From Methylobacterium sp. DB0501 (GTDB lineage: Bacteria; Pseudomonadota; Alphaproteobacteria; Rhizobiales; Beijerinckiaceae): a stretch of DNA of 64,000 nucleotides. The stretch is from contig NZ_JAAKGV010000014.1 in assembly GCF_011043735.1 (NCBI RefSeq), positions 62,001 through 126,000 of the forward strand. Direction: 5' to 3'. Of the stretch, positions 44,603 to 53,041 are shown piece by piece. Made by a program: the position numbers and the translations under genes. Below the pieces are notes generated by a model, which made no database searches, was not told the origin of the DNA, and was given only the letters and a program-made list of their open reading frames with translations. The stretch's first letter is position 1; each line of letters begins with the position of its first letter.

Positions 44603-46147
44603 ATGACATTTCCGGCGTCGGCACGGTCGGCTTCCCTTGCGCCGGCAATGCCGTCTGGCGGCTCCCCGCGGGGCGCCGTCGAGAGCTTGCGCGGCTCGCT
44701 CAAGCCGCGGATCCTCTACGCCACGCCCGAGATGGCGGATTTCATCAAGACCGGCGGCCTCGGCGAGGTCGCGGCCTCCCTCCCCCGGGCCCTGCGCCAG
44801 CATTACGACGTGCGCATCCTGATCCCCGGCTACCGTCAGGTCGTCGAGCGTCATCCCGACATCCCGGTGGTCGCCCACCTGCCCGGCAGCGCCGAGATGC
44901 CGCCCTGCGACCTCGGCCTGATCGAGACCGGAGACGGGCTGCCGGTCTACGTCATCCTCTCCGCCGACCTCTACGAGCGCGACGGCTCGCCCTACGGCGA
45001 CCAGGGCGCCGACTTCTCCGACAACGACCTGCGCTTCGGCCGGCTCAGCCTCGCGGCGGTCGAGCTTGCCCAGGGCATCGACCCGGAATGGCGGGCCGAC
45101 CTCCTGCACCTCAACGACTGGCAGACGGCTCTTGCGCCGGCCTACCTGGCCTGGCGCGGCCTGCGCACGCCGACCGTGCTGACCATCCACAACCTCGCCT
45201 ATCAGGGCCTGTTCCCGTGGGAGAACCTCGGCCGCCTCGGCGTGCCGGAAAGCGCCTTCCACATCGACGGCGTCGAGTTCTACGGCAAGCTGTCCTTCCT
45301 CAAGGCCGGCCTGTTCTACGCCTCCCACGTCACCACGGTCAGCGAGACCTACGCCCACGAGATCACCACGCCGGAATTCGGCTGCGGCCTCGACGGCCTG
45401 TTGCGCACCCGCGCCCACCAGGGCCGGCTCGCCGGCATCCTCAACGGCATCGACGAGAGCTGGGATCCCCGCACCGATCCGCTCCTCGCCACCCGGTTCG
45501 AGCCCGACGACTGGAAGGGCAAGCGCGCCAATGCCGACGCGGTGCGCACCCGCTTCGGCCTCGGCGTCTCGCGGGGCCCTCTCTTCGCCATCGTGTCGCG
45601 CCTCGTGCACCAGAAGGGCGTGGACCTGACGCTGGCGGCGGCCGAGTCGATCGTCGCCGAGGGCGGGCAGCTCGTCGTGACCGGCCAGGGCGAGCCCCGT
45701 TTCGAGGCCGCCTTCCTCGACCTCGCCCGGCGCCATCCCGGCGCGGTCGGGGTGCGGGTCGGCTTCGAGGAGACCGACGCCCACCGGATGTTCGCCGGCA
45801 GCGACTTCCTGCTGATGCCCTCGCGCTTCGAGCCCTGCGGCCTTGCCCAGATGTACGCCCAGCGCTTCGGCTCGCTGCCGATCGCCCATCGCACCGGCGG
45901 CCTCGCCGACACGGTCGAGGACGGCGTCACCGGCTTCCTGTTCGGCGAGTCCTCGCTCAAGGGCCTGAGCGGCGCGATTCGCCGCGCCTTCGATGCCTTC
46001 GCGTCGAAGCGCCGCCTCGGTGCGATGCGCCGCAGCGCCATGTCCCGCGAGTTCGGCTGGGACAAGGCCGCCGACGGCTATTCCTCGCTCTACACCCGGG
46101 TGATCGGGAACGGCGCGGAACTGATGCGCTCGCGCGCGGTCGCCTGA
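44603..46147 (+). CDS. glgA: Glycogen synthase (ADP-glucose type)
   Basis: A 514-residue GT5 starch/glycogen synthase. The N-terminal nucleotide-sugar motif is FIKTGGLGEVAASLPRAL, the acceptor side has LLHLNDWQTALAPAYL and TIHNLAYQGLFPW, and the C-terminal Rossmann domain has SRLVHQKGVDLTL and MPSRFEPCGLAQMYAQRFGSLPIAHRTGGLADTV. It adds glucose from ADP-glucose to the glycogen chain. The ATG at 44603 leaves about 50 residues before the catalytic fold, longer than usual; ATG 44648 is an alternative. glgB and glgC are not in the window. Confidence 0.95.
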   Translation: MTFPASARSASLAPAMPSGGSPRGAVESLRGSLKPRILYATPEMADFIKTGGLGEVAASLPRALRQHYDVRILIPGYRQVVERHPDIPVVAHLPGSAEMPPCDLGLIETGDGLPVYVILSADLYERDGSPYGDQGADFSDNDLRFGRLSLAAVELAQGIDPEWRADLLHLNDWQTALAPAYLAWRGLRTPTVLTIHNLAYQGLFPWENLGRLGVPESAFHIDGVEFYGKLSFLKAGLFYASHVTTVSETYAHEITTPEFGCGLDGLLRTRAHQGRLAGILNGIDESWDPRTDPLLATRFEPDDWKGKRANADAVRTRFGLGVSRGPLFAIVSRLVHQKGVDLTLAAAESIVAEGGQLVVTGQGEPRFEAAFLDLARRHPGAVGVRVGFEETDAHRMFAGSDFLLMPSRFEPCGLAQMYAQRFGSLPIAHRTGGLADTVEDGVTGFLFGESSLKGLSGAIRRAFDAFASKRRLGAMRRSAMSREFGWDKAADGYSSLYTRVIGNGAELMRSRAVA

Positions 46148-46194
46148 CCGGAGCCCTCTCGCACGCCGCGTCCCACGTCGTCGGTGCCTCTCCT

Positions 46195-46227
46195 CGACCC
46201 CGCGGTGCCCACGGCGCCGCGGGGTCG
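46195..46227 (+). terminator. Terminator after glgA
   Basis: CGACCCCGCGG.GCC pairs with GGC.CCGCGGGGTCG (one T/G mismatch position) around CAC, followed by TTCGCGTTCGG, 47 bases after glgA. Confidence 0.75.
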
Positions 46228-46269
46228 TTCGCGTTCGGAGCTTGCAGGCCCCCGGCAGACGACCCTGCC

Positions 46270-46318
46270 TTGACATCTGCCTCCGCGTCAGCAACACATG
46301 AATACGTGCTCATGTGTT
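46270..46318 (+). promoter_or_regulatory. Promoter and SmtB/ArsR-type operator of the metallothionein operon
   Basis: A perfect -35 box TTGACA lies at 46270-46275. Seventeen bases later begins a perfect inverted repeat, AACACATGA (46293-46301), 8 bases, TCATGTGTT (46310-46318), with the form expected for ArsR/SmtB operators. The -10 region falls inside the left half-site and transcription should begin near 46305, so a bound repressor would block the polymerase. Confidence 0.75.
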
Positions 46319-46333
46319 GAGGAAGAGATCAGC

Positions 46334-46666
46334 GTGCGACCCCTGGCGCCCGAGCAGGTCGCGGATGTCGCGGAGGTGTTCCGGCTCCTCGGCGAGCCGA
46401 ACCGCCTGCGCATCGTGCTCGCCTGCCTCGAGACGGAGTGCACGGTCGGCGAGATCGGCGAGGCGCTGAACCTGTCGCAATCGCTGACCTCGCATCACCT
46501 GCGCCTGCTGCGGACAGCCCGCATCCTGCGGGCGGTCCGCCACGGCCGGCACGTCGCCTACGCGATCGACGACGATCACATGCGCGACGTGCTGCGCAAC
46601 ATGGTCGCCCACCTTACCGAGCCGCACGAGCACGGCCACCCGCACGAAGAGGAACCCGGATCATGA
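46334..46666 (+). CDS. smtB: Zinc-sensing SmtB/ArsR-family repressor
   Basis: A 110-residue winged-helix metalloregulator. The recognition region is TVGEIGEALNLSQSLTSHHLRLL. The C-terminal helix has the complete alpha-5 zinc site D-x-H-x10-H-x2-E (Asp80, His82, His93, Glu96), as in SmtB and CzrA, and the tail HEHGHPHEEE is His-rich. Zinc binding should release the operator. I chose GTG 46334 because GAGG lies 11 bases upstream and the likely transcription start (about 46305) falls after the in-frame ATG at 46298. If that ATG were used, the protein would gain MNTCSCVEEEIS, with a Cys pair like the alpha-3N sites of CadC-type sensors. It overlaps the next gene by ATGA. Confidence 0.88.
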   Translation: MRPLAPEQVADVAEVFRLLGEPNRLRIVLACLETECTVGEIGEALNLSQSLTSHHLRLLRTARILRAVRHGRHVAYAIDDDHMRDVLRNMVAHLTEPHEHGHPHEEEPGS

Positions 46667-46836
46667 CCAGCCCCACCACCGAGACCGTGAAGTGCGCCTG
46701 CGAGGATTGCGTCTGCGTCGTCCCGACCACGAAGGCCGTGTCGCGCGACGGCAAGGCCTTCTGCTGCGAGGAATGCGCCGAAGGCCATCCCCACCATGCC
46801 GGCTGCGACCACGCCGGCTGCGCCTGCCACGGCTGA
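46663..46836 (+). CDS. smtA: Bacterial metallothionein (SmtA/BmtA family)
   Basis: A 57-residue cytoplasmic metal-binding protein with 10 cysteines and 5 histidines. KCACEDCVCVVP holds the first CxCxxCxC cluster, CCEECAEGHPHH the zinc-finger-like middle, and CDHAGCACHG the C-terminal ligands. The family binds about four zinc or cadmium ions. Its ATG overlaps the stop of the repressor (ATGA), and AGAGGA lies about 8 bases upstream, so the two are one translationally coupled, zinc-inducible operon. The gene is shorter than most open-frame cutoffs and would be easily missed. Confidence 0.93.
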   Translation: MTSPTTETVKCACEDCVCVVPTTKAVSRDGKAFCCEECAEGHPHHAGCDHAGCACHG

Positions 46837-46933
46837 GCGACATCCGGGGGCGTGCTTACGCCCCCCACATGCTCTAAAGCCCCGGACATGCGCAACGCCC
46901 GGGCCTCGCCCGGGCCCGGGATGGACGACGCCG

Positions 46934-49900
46934 ATGATCGCGGGCTGGACGGTGGTGCTGGCGGCCCTCGTCTATATCTGCGCCCTGTTCGCGGTGGCCC
47001 ATTGGGGCGACGTCGCCGGGCGGACCCTGATGCGCGACGCGCGGGTGCGGCCGACGATCTACGCCCTGTCGCTGGCAGTCTATTGCACCTCCTGGACCTT
47101 CTTCGGCTCCGTGGGGCTCGCCAGCCATGCCGGGCTCGACTTCCTGACGATCTATATCGGCCCGATCCTGGTGGTCGGCCTCGGCTATCGGATCGTCGCC
47201 CGGGTGGTGCGGATCGCCAAGGCCCAGAACTCGACCTCGATCGCAGACTTCATCGCCGCCCGCTACGGCAAGAGCGAGCGCATCGCCGCCCTGGTCTGCC
47301 TGATCTCGGTGGTGGGCGCGGTGCCCTACATCGCCCTGCAATTGCGCGCGGTGGCGGCCTCGCTCCAGGTCTTCCTGCGCGCCACCGACGGGGTCGGGGC
47401 GCCGGCCGACATGCTGGGCGATCTCGGTCTGTTCGTGGCGCTCGTGCTGGCGGGCTTCGCGGTCGCCTTCGGCACCCGCCACGCCGACGCCACCGAGCAC
47501 CAGGACGGGCTGACCCTGGCGGTGGCGCTCGAATCCCTCGTCAAGCTGCTCGCCTTCCTCACCGTCGGCGGCTTCGTGGTCGGCTGGATGCTGCGCGACC
47601 TGCCGGCCTCCTCAAGCGCCGTGCACGGGCTCGGGACGCTCGCCGGGCAGACCTCCGGCCCGGCGACGCTGATCGTGCAGACCCTGCTCTCGGCCGCCGC
47701 CGTGCTGCTGCTGCCGCGCCAGTTCCACATGGCGGTGGTGGAGAACCGCTCGGTCGCCGATATCCGCCGGGCGGCCTGGACCTTCCCGCTCTACCTCGTC
47801 CTCATCAACCTGTTCGTGGTGCCGTTGGCGCTCGCCGGCCTCGCGCTGTTCCCGGAGGGCACGGTGCAGCGCGACATGACCGTGCTGGCGCTGCCCCTGC
47901 ACGAGCGGGCCGACGGCATCGCGCTGATCGCCTTCATCGGCGGCCTCTCGGCGGCGACCGCGATGGTGATCGTCGAATCGGTCGCGGTGGCGATCATGAT
48001 CTCGAACCACCTCGTTATCCCGGTCGCGCTGCGGCGGCGGAACCTGGTGGCCGGCGCCTCCCCGTCCCCGGAGCCCGGAGCCCCGGATCTCGGCGGCTAC
48101 GTGCTGGTGGTGCGACGCATCGCGATCGTCGCGGTGGTGCTGGTCGCCTACGTCTATTCGCGGATCGCCGGCGAGGTGGCACTCGCCTCGATCGGGCTCC
48201 TCTCCTTCGCGGCGGTGGCGCAGATCGCCCCGGCCTTCGTCGGCGCCTTGTACTGGGGGCGCGGCACCGGCGCCGGGGCGGCGGCCGGGCTCGTCGTCGG
48301 CTTCGCGGTCTGGCTCTACACCCTGCTGCTGCCGAGCCTCGTCACCGGCGACGGCTGGGCGGCCGCGCTGATCGCCGACGGGCCGTTCGGCATCGAGGCG
48401 TTGAGCCCGACGGCCCTGATGGGGGTCGACGACTTCCCCCGCCTCGTCCACGGCACGCTCTGGAGCCTCGGCCTCAACACGCTGGCCTATATCGGCTTCT
48501 CCCTGCGGCGCGCCCCGACGGCGATCGAGCGCCTGCAGGCCGAGGCCTTCGGGCAGGTGTCGAATCTCGACGAGGCCGGCCCGGTCGCGCCGAGCTTCCG
48601 TCTGTTCCGCAGTGCCGTGACGCTGGCGGAATTGCGCGCCACGGTGGCGCGCTTCCTCGGCGAGGAGCGGGCGGTGCGGGCCTTCGAGGAGTTCGCGCAG
48701 GGGCAGGGCCGGCCCCTGCGGGACGACGCGGTGGCGGGCCTGCCGGAGCTGCGCCACGCCGAGCACCTGCTCGCCTCGGCGATCGGCGCCGCCTCGGCTC
48801 GCCTCGCCCTGTCGCTGCTCCTGCGCCGGCGCAACGTCTCGCCGAAGGCGGCGCTGAAGCTCCTCGACGACGCCTCGGCGGCGTTCCAATACAGCCGCGA
48901 CGTCCTCCAGCACGGCCTCGATCACGCCAAGCAGGGCATCACGGTCTTCGACCGCGACATGAAGCTGATCGTCTGGAACCGCGCCTTCGCCGACCTCTAC
49001 GACCTGCCGCCGGACATGATCCAGACCGGCATCGGGCTGGAGGCGATCGTGCGCTTCAATGCCGGGCGCGGCGCCTACGGGGCGCGGGACGCCGACACCC
49101 TGGTGCGCGAGCGCATCGCCGCCTTCCGCCTCGAATCCGGGCCGCAGCGCTTGCGGCTGCATCCGAGCGGCCGGGTGATCGAGATCCGCGCCAACCTGCT
49201 GCCGAACGGCGGCGTGGTGGCGACCTATACCGACGTGACCGATTCGGTCGCCGCCGAGGAGGCCCGCACCCGCCTCAACGAGGAGCTGGAGACCCGGGTG
49301 CGCGAGCGCACCGAGGAGCTGACCCGCCTCAACGCCGCGCTGACCCGTGCCAAGGCCGAGGCCGAGGAGGCCAACGCCTCGAAGACCCGCTTCCTCGCGG
49401 CGGCGAGCCACGACATCCTCCAGCCGCTCAACGCGGCACGGCTCTATGCCAGCGCCCTCGTCGAGCGCGACCGGACCACCGACCCGACGCTGGCCGAGAA
49501 CGTCGACGCCTCCCTCGACGCCGTCGAGGAGATCCTGACGGCCCTCCTCGAGATCTCCCGTCTCGATACCGGGGCGCTCAGGCCCCAGCTCTCGATCGTG
49601 CGGGTCTCCGACCTCTTTCGCCAGGTGCAGCGCGAATTTGGTCCGATGGCGCAGGAGAAGGGCCTGGACCTGACCGTGATGCCGTCGTCGCTGGCCCTGC
49701 GCTCCGACCGGCAATTGCTGCGCCGGCTGCTGCACAACCTGGTCTCGAACGCGATCAAGTACACGCCGAAGGGACGCGTCCTCGTCGGCGCCCGGCGGCA
49801 GGGCGACCGGGTGGTGCTGATGGTCTGCGATAGCGGCCTCGGCATCCCGGCGGCGCAGCAGAAGCTGGTCTTCCGCGAGTTCCAGCGCCTCGACCAGGGC

Positions 49901-50473
49901 GCGCGGGTCGCCCGCGGCCTCGGCCTGGGCCTGTCGATCGTCGAGCGGGCGGCGCGGCTCCTCGACCATCCGGTGACGCTCGCCTCGACGCCCGGCCGCG
50001 GCTCGGCCTTCTCGGTCGCGGTGCCGGGCGCCCCCCTGCGGCCGGCGCTCGAGGCGCAGGGAGAGGCGCCCCGCCCCGCCACCGTGCCGCTCGCCGGCCT
50101 CACGGTGCTGGCGGTCGACAACGAGCCGGCGATCGTCGACGGGATGCGGGTGCTGGTCGGCAGCTGGGGCTGCGCGCTGCACACCGCCGGCTCGCTGAGC
50201 GAGGCGCTGGCCCTGGTGCTCGGCGGCGCACTTCGCCCCGACGTGATCGTGGCCGATTACCACCTCGACCAGGGCACCGGGCTCGACCTGATCGCGGGTC
50301 TCCGTGCGGCGCTGGCCGCCGACATCCCGGCGGTGCTGCTGACCGCCGACCGCTCGCCGGACGTGCGCGACGCGGCCGCCGCGCAGCGGGTCCAGGTGCT
50401 GGGCAAGCCGCTCAAGCCGGCGGCGCTGAGAGCCCTTCTGACACAGTGGCGCGGGCGGCAGGCGGCGGAGTAG
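46934..50473 (+). CDS. Sodium/solute symporter-fused hybrid sensor histidine kinase
   Basis: A 1,179-residue membrane sensor. Residues 1 to about 510 form a 12-13-helix SSS symporter-like domain (STSIADFIAARYGKSERIAALVCL is typical). A PAS_7-type domain follows (GLDHAKQGITVFDRDMKLIVWNRAFADLYDLP), a coiled coil (residues about 775-815), HisKA with AAASHDILQPLNAARLY (His826), HATPase_c (NLVSNAIKYTPKGR, GLGLGLSIVERAARLL), and a receiver with VADYHLDQGTGLDL (Asp1108). Relatives such as NahK/ErcS-type and CbrA-type kinases couple transport or metabolite sensing to signalling. No partner regulator is next to it. The ATG follows GGGA by about 12 bases. Confidence 0.93.
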   Translation: MIAGWTVVLAALVYICALFAVAHWGDVAGRTLMRDARVRPTIYALSLAVYCTSWTFFGSVGLASHAGLDFLTIYIGPILVVGLGYRIVARVVRIAKAQNSTSIADFIAARYGKSERIAALVCLISVVGAVPYIALQLRAVAASLQVFLRATDGVGAPADMLGDLGLFVALVLAGFAVAFGTRHADATEHQDGLTLAVALESLVKLLAFLTVGGFVVGWMLRDLPASSSAVHGLGTLAGQTSGPATLIVQTLLSAAAVLLLPRQFHMAVVENRSVADIRRAAWTFPLYLVLINLFVVPLALAGLALFPEGTVQRDMTVLALPLHERADGIALIAFIGGLSAATAMVIVESVAVAIMISNHLVIPVALRRRNLVAGASPSPEPGAPDLGGYVLVVRRIAIVAVVLVAYVYSRIAGEVALASIGLLSFAAVAQIAPAFVGALYWGRGTGAGAAAGLVVGFAVWLYTLLLPSLVTGDGWAAALIADGPFGIEALSPTALMGVDDFPRLVHGTLWSLGLNTLAYIGFSLRRAPTAIERLQAEAFGQVSNLDEAGPVAPSFRLFRSAVTLAELRATVARFLGEERAVRAFEEFAQGQGRPLRDDAVAGLPELRHAEHLLASAIGAASARLALSLLLRRRNVSPKAALKLLDDASAAFQYSRDVLQHGLDHAKQGITVFDRDMKLIVWNRAFADLYDLPPDMIQTGIGLEAIVRFNAGRGAYGARDADTLVRERIAAFRLESGPQRLRLHPSGRVIEIRANLLPNGGVVATYTDVTDSVAAEEARTRLNEELETRVRERTEELTRLNAALTRAKAEAEEANASKTRFLAAASHDILQPLNAARLYASALVERDRTTDPTLAENVDASLDAVEEILTALLEISRLDTGALRPQLSIVRVSDLFRQVQREFGPMAQEKGLDLTVMPSSLALRSDRQLLRRLLHNLVSNAIKYTPKGRVLVGARRQGDRVVLMVCDSGLGIPAAQQKLVFREFQRLDQGARVARGLGLGLSIVERAARLLDHPVTLASTPGRGSAFSVAVPGAPLRPALEAQGEAPRPATVPLAGLTVLAVDNEPAIVDGMRVLVGSWGCALHTAGSLSEALALVLGGALRPDVIVADYHLDQGTGLDLIAGLRAALAADIPAVLLTADRSPDVRDAAAAQRVQVLGKPLKPAALRALLTQWRGRQAAE

Positions 50474-50489
50474 GCGACCCTCGACCGCG

Positions 50490-50720
50490 GCGCCTTCGAA
50501 CGGCCCCGTTCGGAGGCGCTGGCCAAGGCCGCAAGGTGTTCTCCACCTTGCGCCGGCGCTGATACGCCGAACGCCTCGCCGCCGACCTGTCGGTGGCGAG
50601 GCGCACGTCCGTCCTACGAAATCCGACCCGATCGCGTTGCAAGGCGGATTTCGGCTTCGCTGAGACGCCGCGCGGGCTGGTGATACGAAGTCCGGAACGG
50701 ATCTTCCGGACTTCGTATCA
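50490..50720. repeat. Chain of five hairpins between convergent genes
   Basis: Five inverted repeats follow each other: 50490-50519 (GCGCCT.CGAACG/CGTTCG.AGGCGC); 50531-50551 (GCAAGGTG/CACCTTGC); 50572-50603 (CGCCTCGCC..GGCGAGGCG); 50617-50653 (CGAAATCCG/CGGATTTCG); and 50681-50720, a perfect 17-bp stem beginning TGATACGAAGTCCGG with a 6-base loop. The first probably terminates the kinase gene. The last begins exactly at the stop codon of the repressor gene and probably terminates it. The other three are unexplained. Confidence 0.75.
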
Positions 50721-51344
50721 TTGCCGCACCCACATCACCCGGGCCATCCAGGCGATGTCGGCGGCCGGGATCACCCGGTCGGGTCCGCCGGGGATGGGGG
50801 CGCTCAGCTCGGCGGCCCGCGTGGTGCGGCGCTTCAGCTCGGCGGCCAGGATGCCGCCGTCTCCCAGGCAGGTGACCACCCGGTCGCCCTTGCGCATCGC
50901 GGCGGTGGCCGAGACCAGCAGCACGTCGCCGTCCCGATACAGCGGCGTCAGGGCGCCGCCCCGCGCCTCGATGGCAAAGCAGCTCTCCTGCCCGAAGCCC
51001 GGGACCTCCATCTCCTGGACCGCACTGCCGTTGCCCGGCAGGCCGTTGGCGCCGATCTGGCCGGTGGCGTTCTCGCTGGCGATCAGCGGCACCACGATGC
51101 GTGCGTCGGAGGTCCGCGGGCCGATCATGCGCAGGAAATCGTCGAGCGTGGAACCGGTGGCGGCCAGGATCTTGGCGACCGATTCGGTCGAGGGCCAGCG
51201 CTTGCGCCCGTCGGGGCTGATTCGCTTCGAACGGTTGAAGCTCATCGCGTCGAGCCCGGCGCGCTTGGCGAGGCCGGACGCCGTCAGGTTGTTACGCTGG
51301 GCGAGGTGATCGATCGCGGACCAGATTTGCTCGTGGGACAGCAT
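50718..51344 (-). CDS. LexA/CI-like helix-turn-helix repressor with an inactive S24 domain
   Basis: A 208-residue regulator. The N-terminal HTH is IDHLAQRNNLTASGLAKRAGLDAMSFNRSKR. The C-terminal S24 fold contains ESCFAIEARGGALTPLYRDGDVLLVSA and GDRVVTCLGDGGILAAELKRRT. In active relatives the first stretch reads GDSMLPLYRDGD; here the catalytic serine is Ala131 and the methionine is Leu, though Lys171 is present, so self-cleavage should not occur. It is probably a non-cleavable repressor or ligand-responsive regulator. ATG 51344 has AGG about 6 bases upstream. No phage genes are near. Confidence 0.88.
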   Translation of the reverse strand: MLSHEQIWSAIDHLAQRNNLTASGLAKRAGLDAMSFNRSKRISPDGRKRWPSTESVAKILAATGSTLDDFLRMIGPRTSDARIVVPLIASENATGQIGANGLPGNGSAVQEMEVPGFGQESCFAIEARGGALTPLYRDGDVLLVSATAAMRKGDRVVTCLGDGGILAAELKRRTTRAAELSAPIPGGPDRVIPAADIAWMARVMWVRQ

Positions 51345-51494
51345 GGGGGACCTGGCCTGACGCGGGCGGGCGTTCACCACCGAACTAACAAATGTAAACT
51401 ACCGAACCCTTGCCGAAAGGCAACGGCGTTGCCGCCTCGTCCCGGCGTCGCTATCGCTCGCCCGGTGACCCCGTCGAGGAGGCAAGCGGCACCC

Positions 51495-51842
51495 GTGACC
51501 GTGATCTACAAGATATGCCCTGTGCCCCTGTGGCGGGAAGCCGAGGCCGCCGGCCGTTTCGACGGTGCGCCGGTCGATCTCGCGGACGGCTACATCCATT
51601 TCTCGACGGCCGCGCAAGCCCCCGAAACGGCTGCCAAGCACTTCTCGGGACAGGATAATCTTCTTCTGGTCGCGGTCGACGCGGCGGCGCTCGGCGGCGC
51701 CTTGCGCTACGAGCCGTCCCGGGGCGGGGCACTGTTCCCGCACCTCTACGGCCCCCTGCCGCTCTCTGCCGTCAAAAGCGCCGCGCCGCTGCCTCTGGGC
51801 CCCGGTGGAAATCATATTTTTCCAAGTTTCATCGAGGGTTGA
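51495..51842 (+). CDS. DUF952 family protein
   Basis: A 115-residue cytoplasmic protein of the DUF952 family: IYKICPVPLWREAEAAGRFDG, DLADGYIHFSTAAQAPETAAKHF, NLLLVAVDAAALGGALRYEPSRGGALFPHLYGPL. The conserved HFS and FPHLYG motifs resemble ADP-ribosyl transfer-type folds, but the function is unknown. The start is a GTG with GAGGAGG about 12 bases upstream. Its TGA stop is 3 bases before the pyrD GTG start, a common association in Rhizobiales, and translation is likely coupled. Confidence 0.85.
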   Translation: MTVIYKICPVPLWREAEAAGRFDGAPVDLADGYIHFSTAAQAPETAAKHFSGQDNLLLVAVDAAALGGALRYEPSRGGALFPHLYGPLPLSAVKSAAPLPLGPGGNHIFPSFIEG

Positions 51843-51844
51843 CC

Positions 51845-52918
51845 GTGATCCAGGCCCTCTTTCCGCTCGTCCGCCCCCTGCTCCACGCCCTCGATGCCGA
51901 GACCGCTCACACCTTGACCGTTGGGGCACTCGCGCGGCTTCCCCTGCGGGATCCGCCGGCCGACGACCCCCGCCTCTGCGTAACCGTTATATCAAGAAAA
52001 TTTTCCAATCCGGTCGGTCTGGCGGCGGGGTTCGACAAGGGCGCGCAGGCGCCGGACGCCCTGCTCGGGCTCGGCTTCGGCTTCGTCGAGGTCGGCGGGG
52101 TGGTGCCCCGGCCGCAGCCCGGCAACCCGCGCCCGCGGGTCTTCCGGCTGCCGGAGGACGGGGCGGTGATCAACCGGTTCGGCCTCAACAGCGAGGGGCT
52201 CGACGTGGTGCGGGCGCGGCTCGCCGCCCGGCAGGGCCGGCCCGGGATCGTCGGGGTCAATATCGGGGCCAACAAGGACGCGACGGACCGGCTGGCGGAC
52301 TACGTCGCCTGCACCCGCGCCCTGGCCGGCCTCGTCGATTTCATCACCGTCAACGTCTCCTCGCCCAACACGCCCGGCCTGCGCGACCTCCAGGGCGAGG
52401 CCTTCCTCGACGACCTGCTCGCCCGGGTGGTGGAGGCCCGGGACGAAGCCGGCGCCGGCACCGCGGTGCTGCTCAAGATCGCCCCCGATATCGGCCTCGA
52501 CGGGCTCGACGCGATGACGGCCACCGCCCGGCGCCGGGGCATCGACGCGCTCGTGGTCTCGAACACCACCGTGGCGCGGCCGGCGAGCCTCAGGGGAGAG
52601 GCCAGGGCCGAGACCGGCGGGCTGTCCGGCCGGCCGCTCTTCTCGCCCGCGACGCGGCTCCTCGCCGAGACCTATCTTCGCGTCGGCGCCGCGCTGCCGC
52701 TGATCGGCGTCGGCGGGGTCGATTCGGCGGAGGCCGCCTGGGCCAAGATCCGGGCCGGCGCCAGCCTGATCCAGCTCTACTCCGCCCTGGTCTATGCCGG
52801 GCCGGGCCTGGTCGGCGAGATCAAGGCCGGTCTGGTGCGGCGGATGGAGCGGGAGGGGATCCGCAGCCTCGGCGCGATCGTCGGGCGCGATGCCGGGGAG
52901 CTGGCCCGGACGGCGTGA
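51845..52918 (+). CDS. pyrD: Dihydroorotate dehydrogenase (quinone), class 2
   Basis: A 357-residue flavoenzyme that oxidises dihydroorotate to orotate and passes electrons to ubiquinone at the inner membrane. The N-terminal amphipathic helix (LFPLVRPLLHALDAETAHTLTV) is the class 2 membrane anchor. Conserved parts are NPVGLAAGFDKGAQAPDALLGLGFGFVEVG, NRFGLNSEGLD, FITVNVSSPNTPGLRDLQ with the catalytic serine region, LLKIAPD, SNTT, GGLSGRPLF and GVGGVDSAEAAWAKIRAGASLIQLYSALVY. The GTG at 51845 has GAGGG about 7 bases upstream and lies just after the DUF952 stop. Confidence 0.96.
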   Translation: MIQALFPLVRPLLHALDAETAHTLTVGALARLPLRDPPADDPRLCVTVISRKFSNPVGLAAGFDKGAQAPDALLGLGFGFVEVGGVVPRPQPGNPRPRVFRLPEDGAVINRFGLNSEGLDVVRARLAARQGRPGIVGVNIGANKDATDRLADYVACTRALAGLVDFITVNVSSPNTPGLRDLQGEAFLDDLLARVVEARDEAGAGTAVLLKIAPDIGLDGLDAMTATARRRGIDALVVSNTTVARPASLRGEARAETGGLSGRPLFSPATRLLAETYLRVGAALPLIGVGGVDSAEAAWAKIRAGASLIQLYSALVYAGPGLVGEIKAGLVRRMEREGIRSLGAIVGRDAGELARTA

Positions 52919-52980
52919 AGCGCACCCGTCGAGCGGCGCGTAACCCTCCCCTCTCCCGACCCGGGCCTCACGGCCGGGCC

Positions 52981-53006
52981 ACCCGCCCCCGCAGAAGGGG
53001 ACGGGT
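52981..53006. terminator. Hairpin between pyrD and the convergent methyltransferase gene
   Basis: ACCCG.CCCC pairs with GGGG.CGGGT around GCAGAA, followed by TCGACTGCG. Convergent genes flank it. Confidence 0.5.
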
Positions 53007-53041
53007 TCGACTGCGCCAGGCGCACCGCCCGTCCCGTCGCC

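Noticed and set aside
46298..46333. ATG 46298 as the sure start of the SmtB-type repressor
   Set aside because: It lies inside the operator and upstream of the predicted transcription start and has no ribosome binding site; kept only as an alternative because the added Cys-x-Cys could be functional.
50718..51344. A prophage, suggested by the CI/LexA-like repressor
   Set aside because: No integrase, Cro, terminase, capsid or tail gene lies on either side, and pyrD follows shortly.
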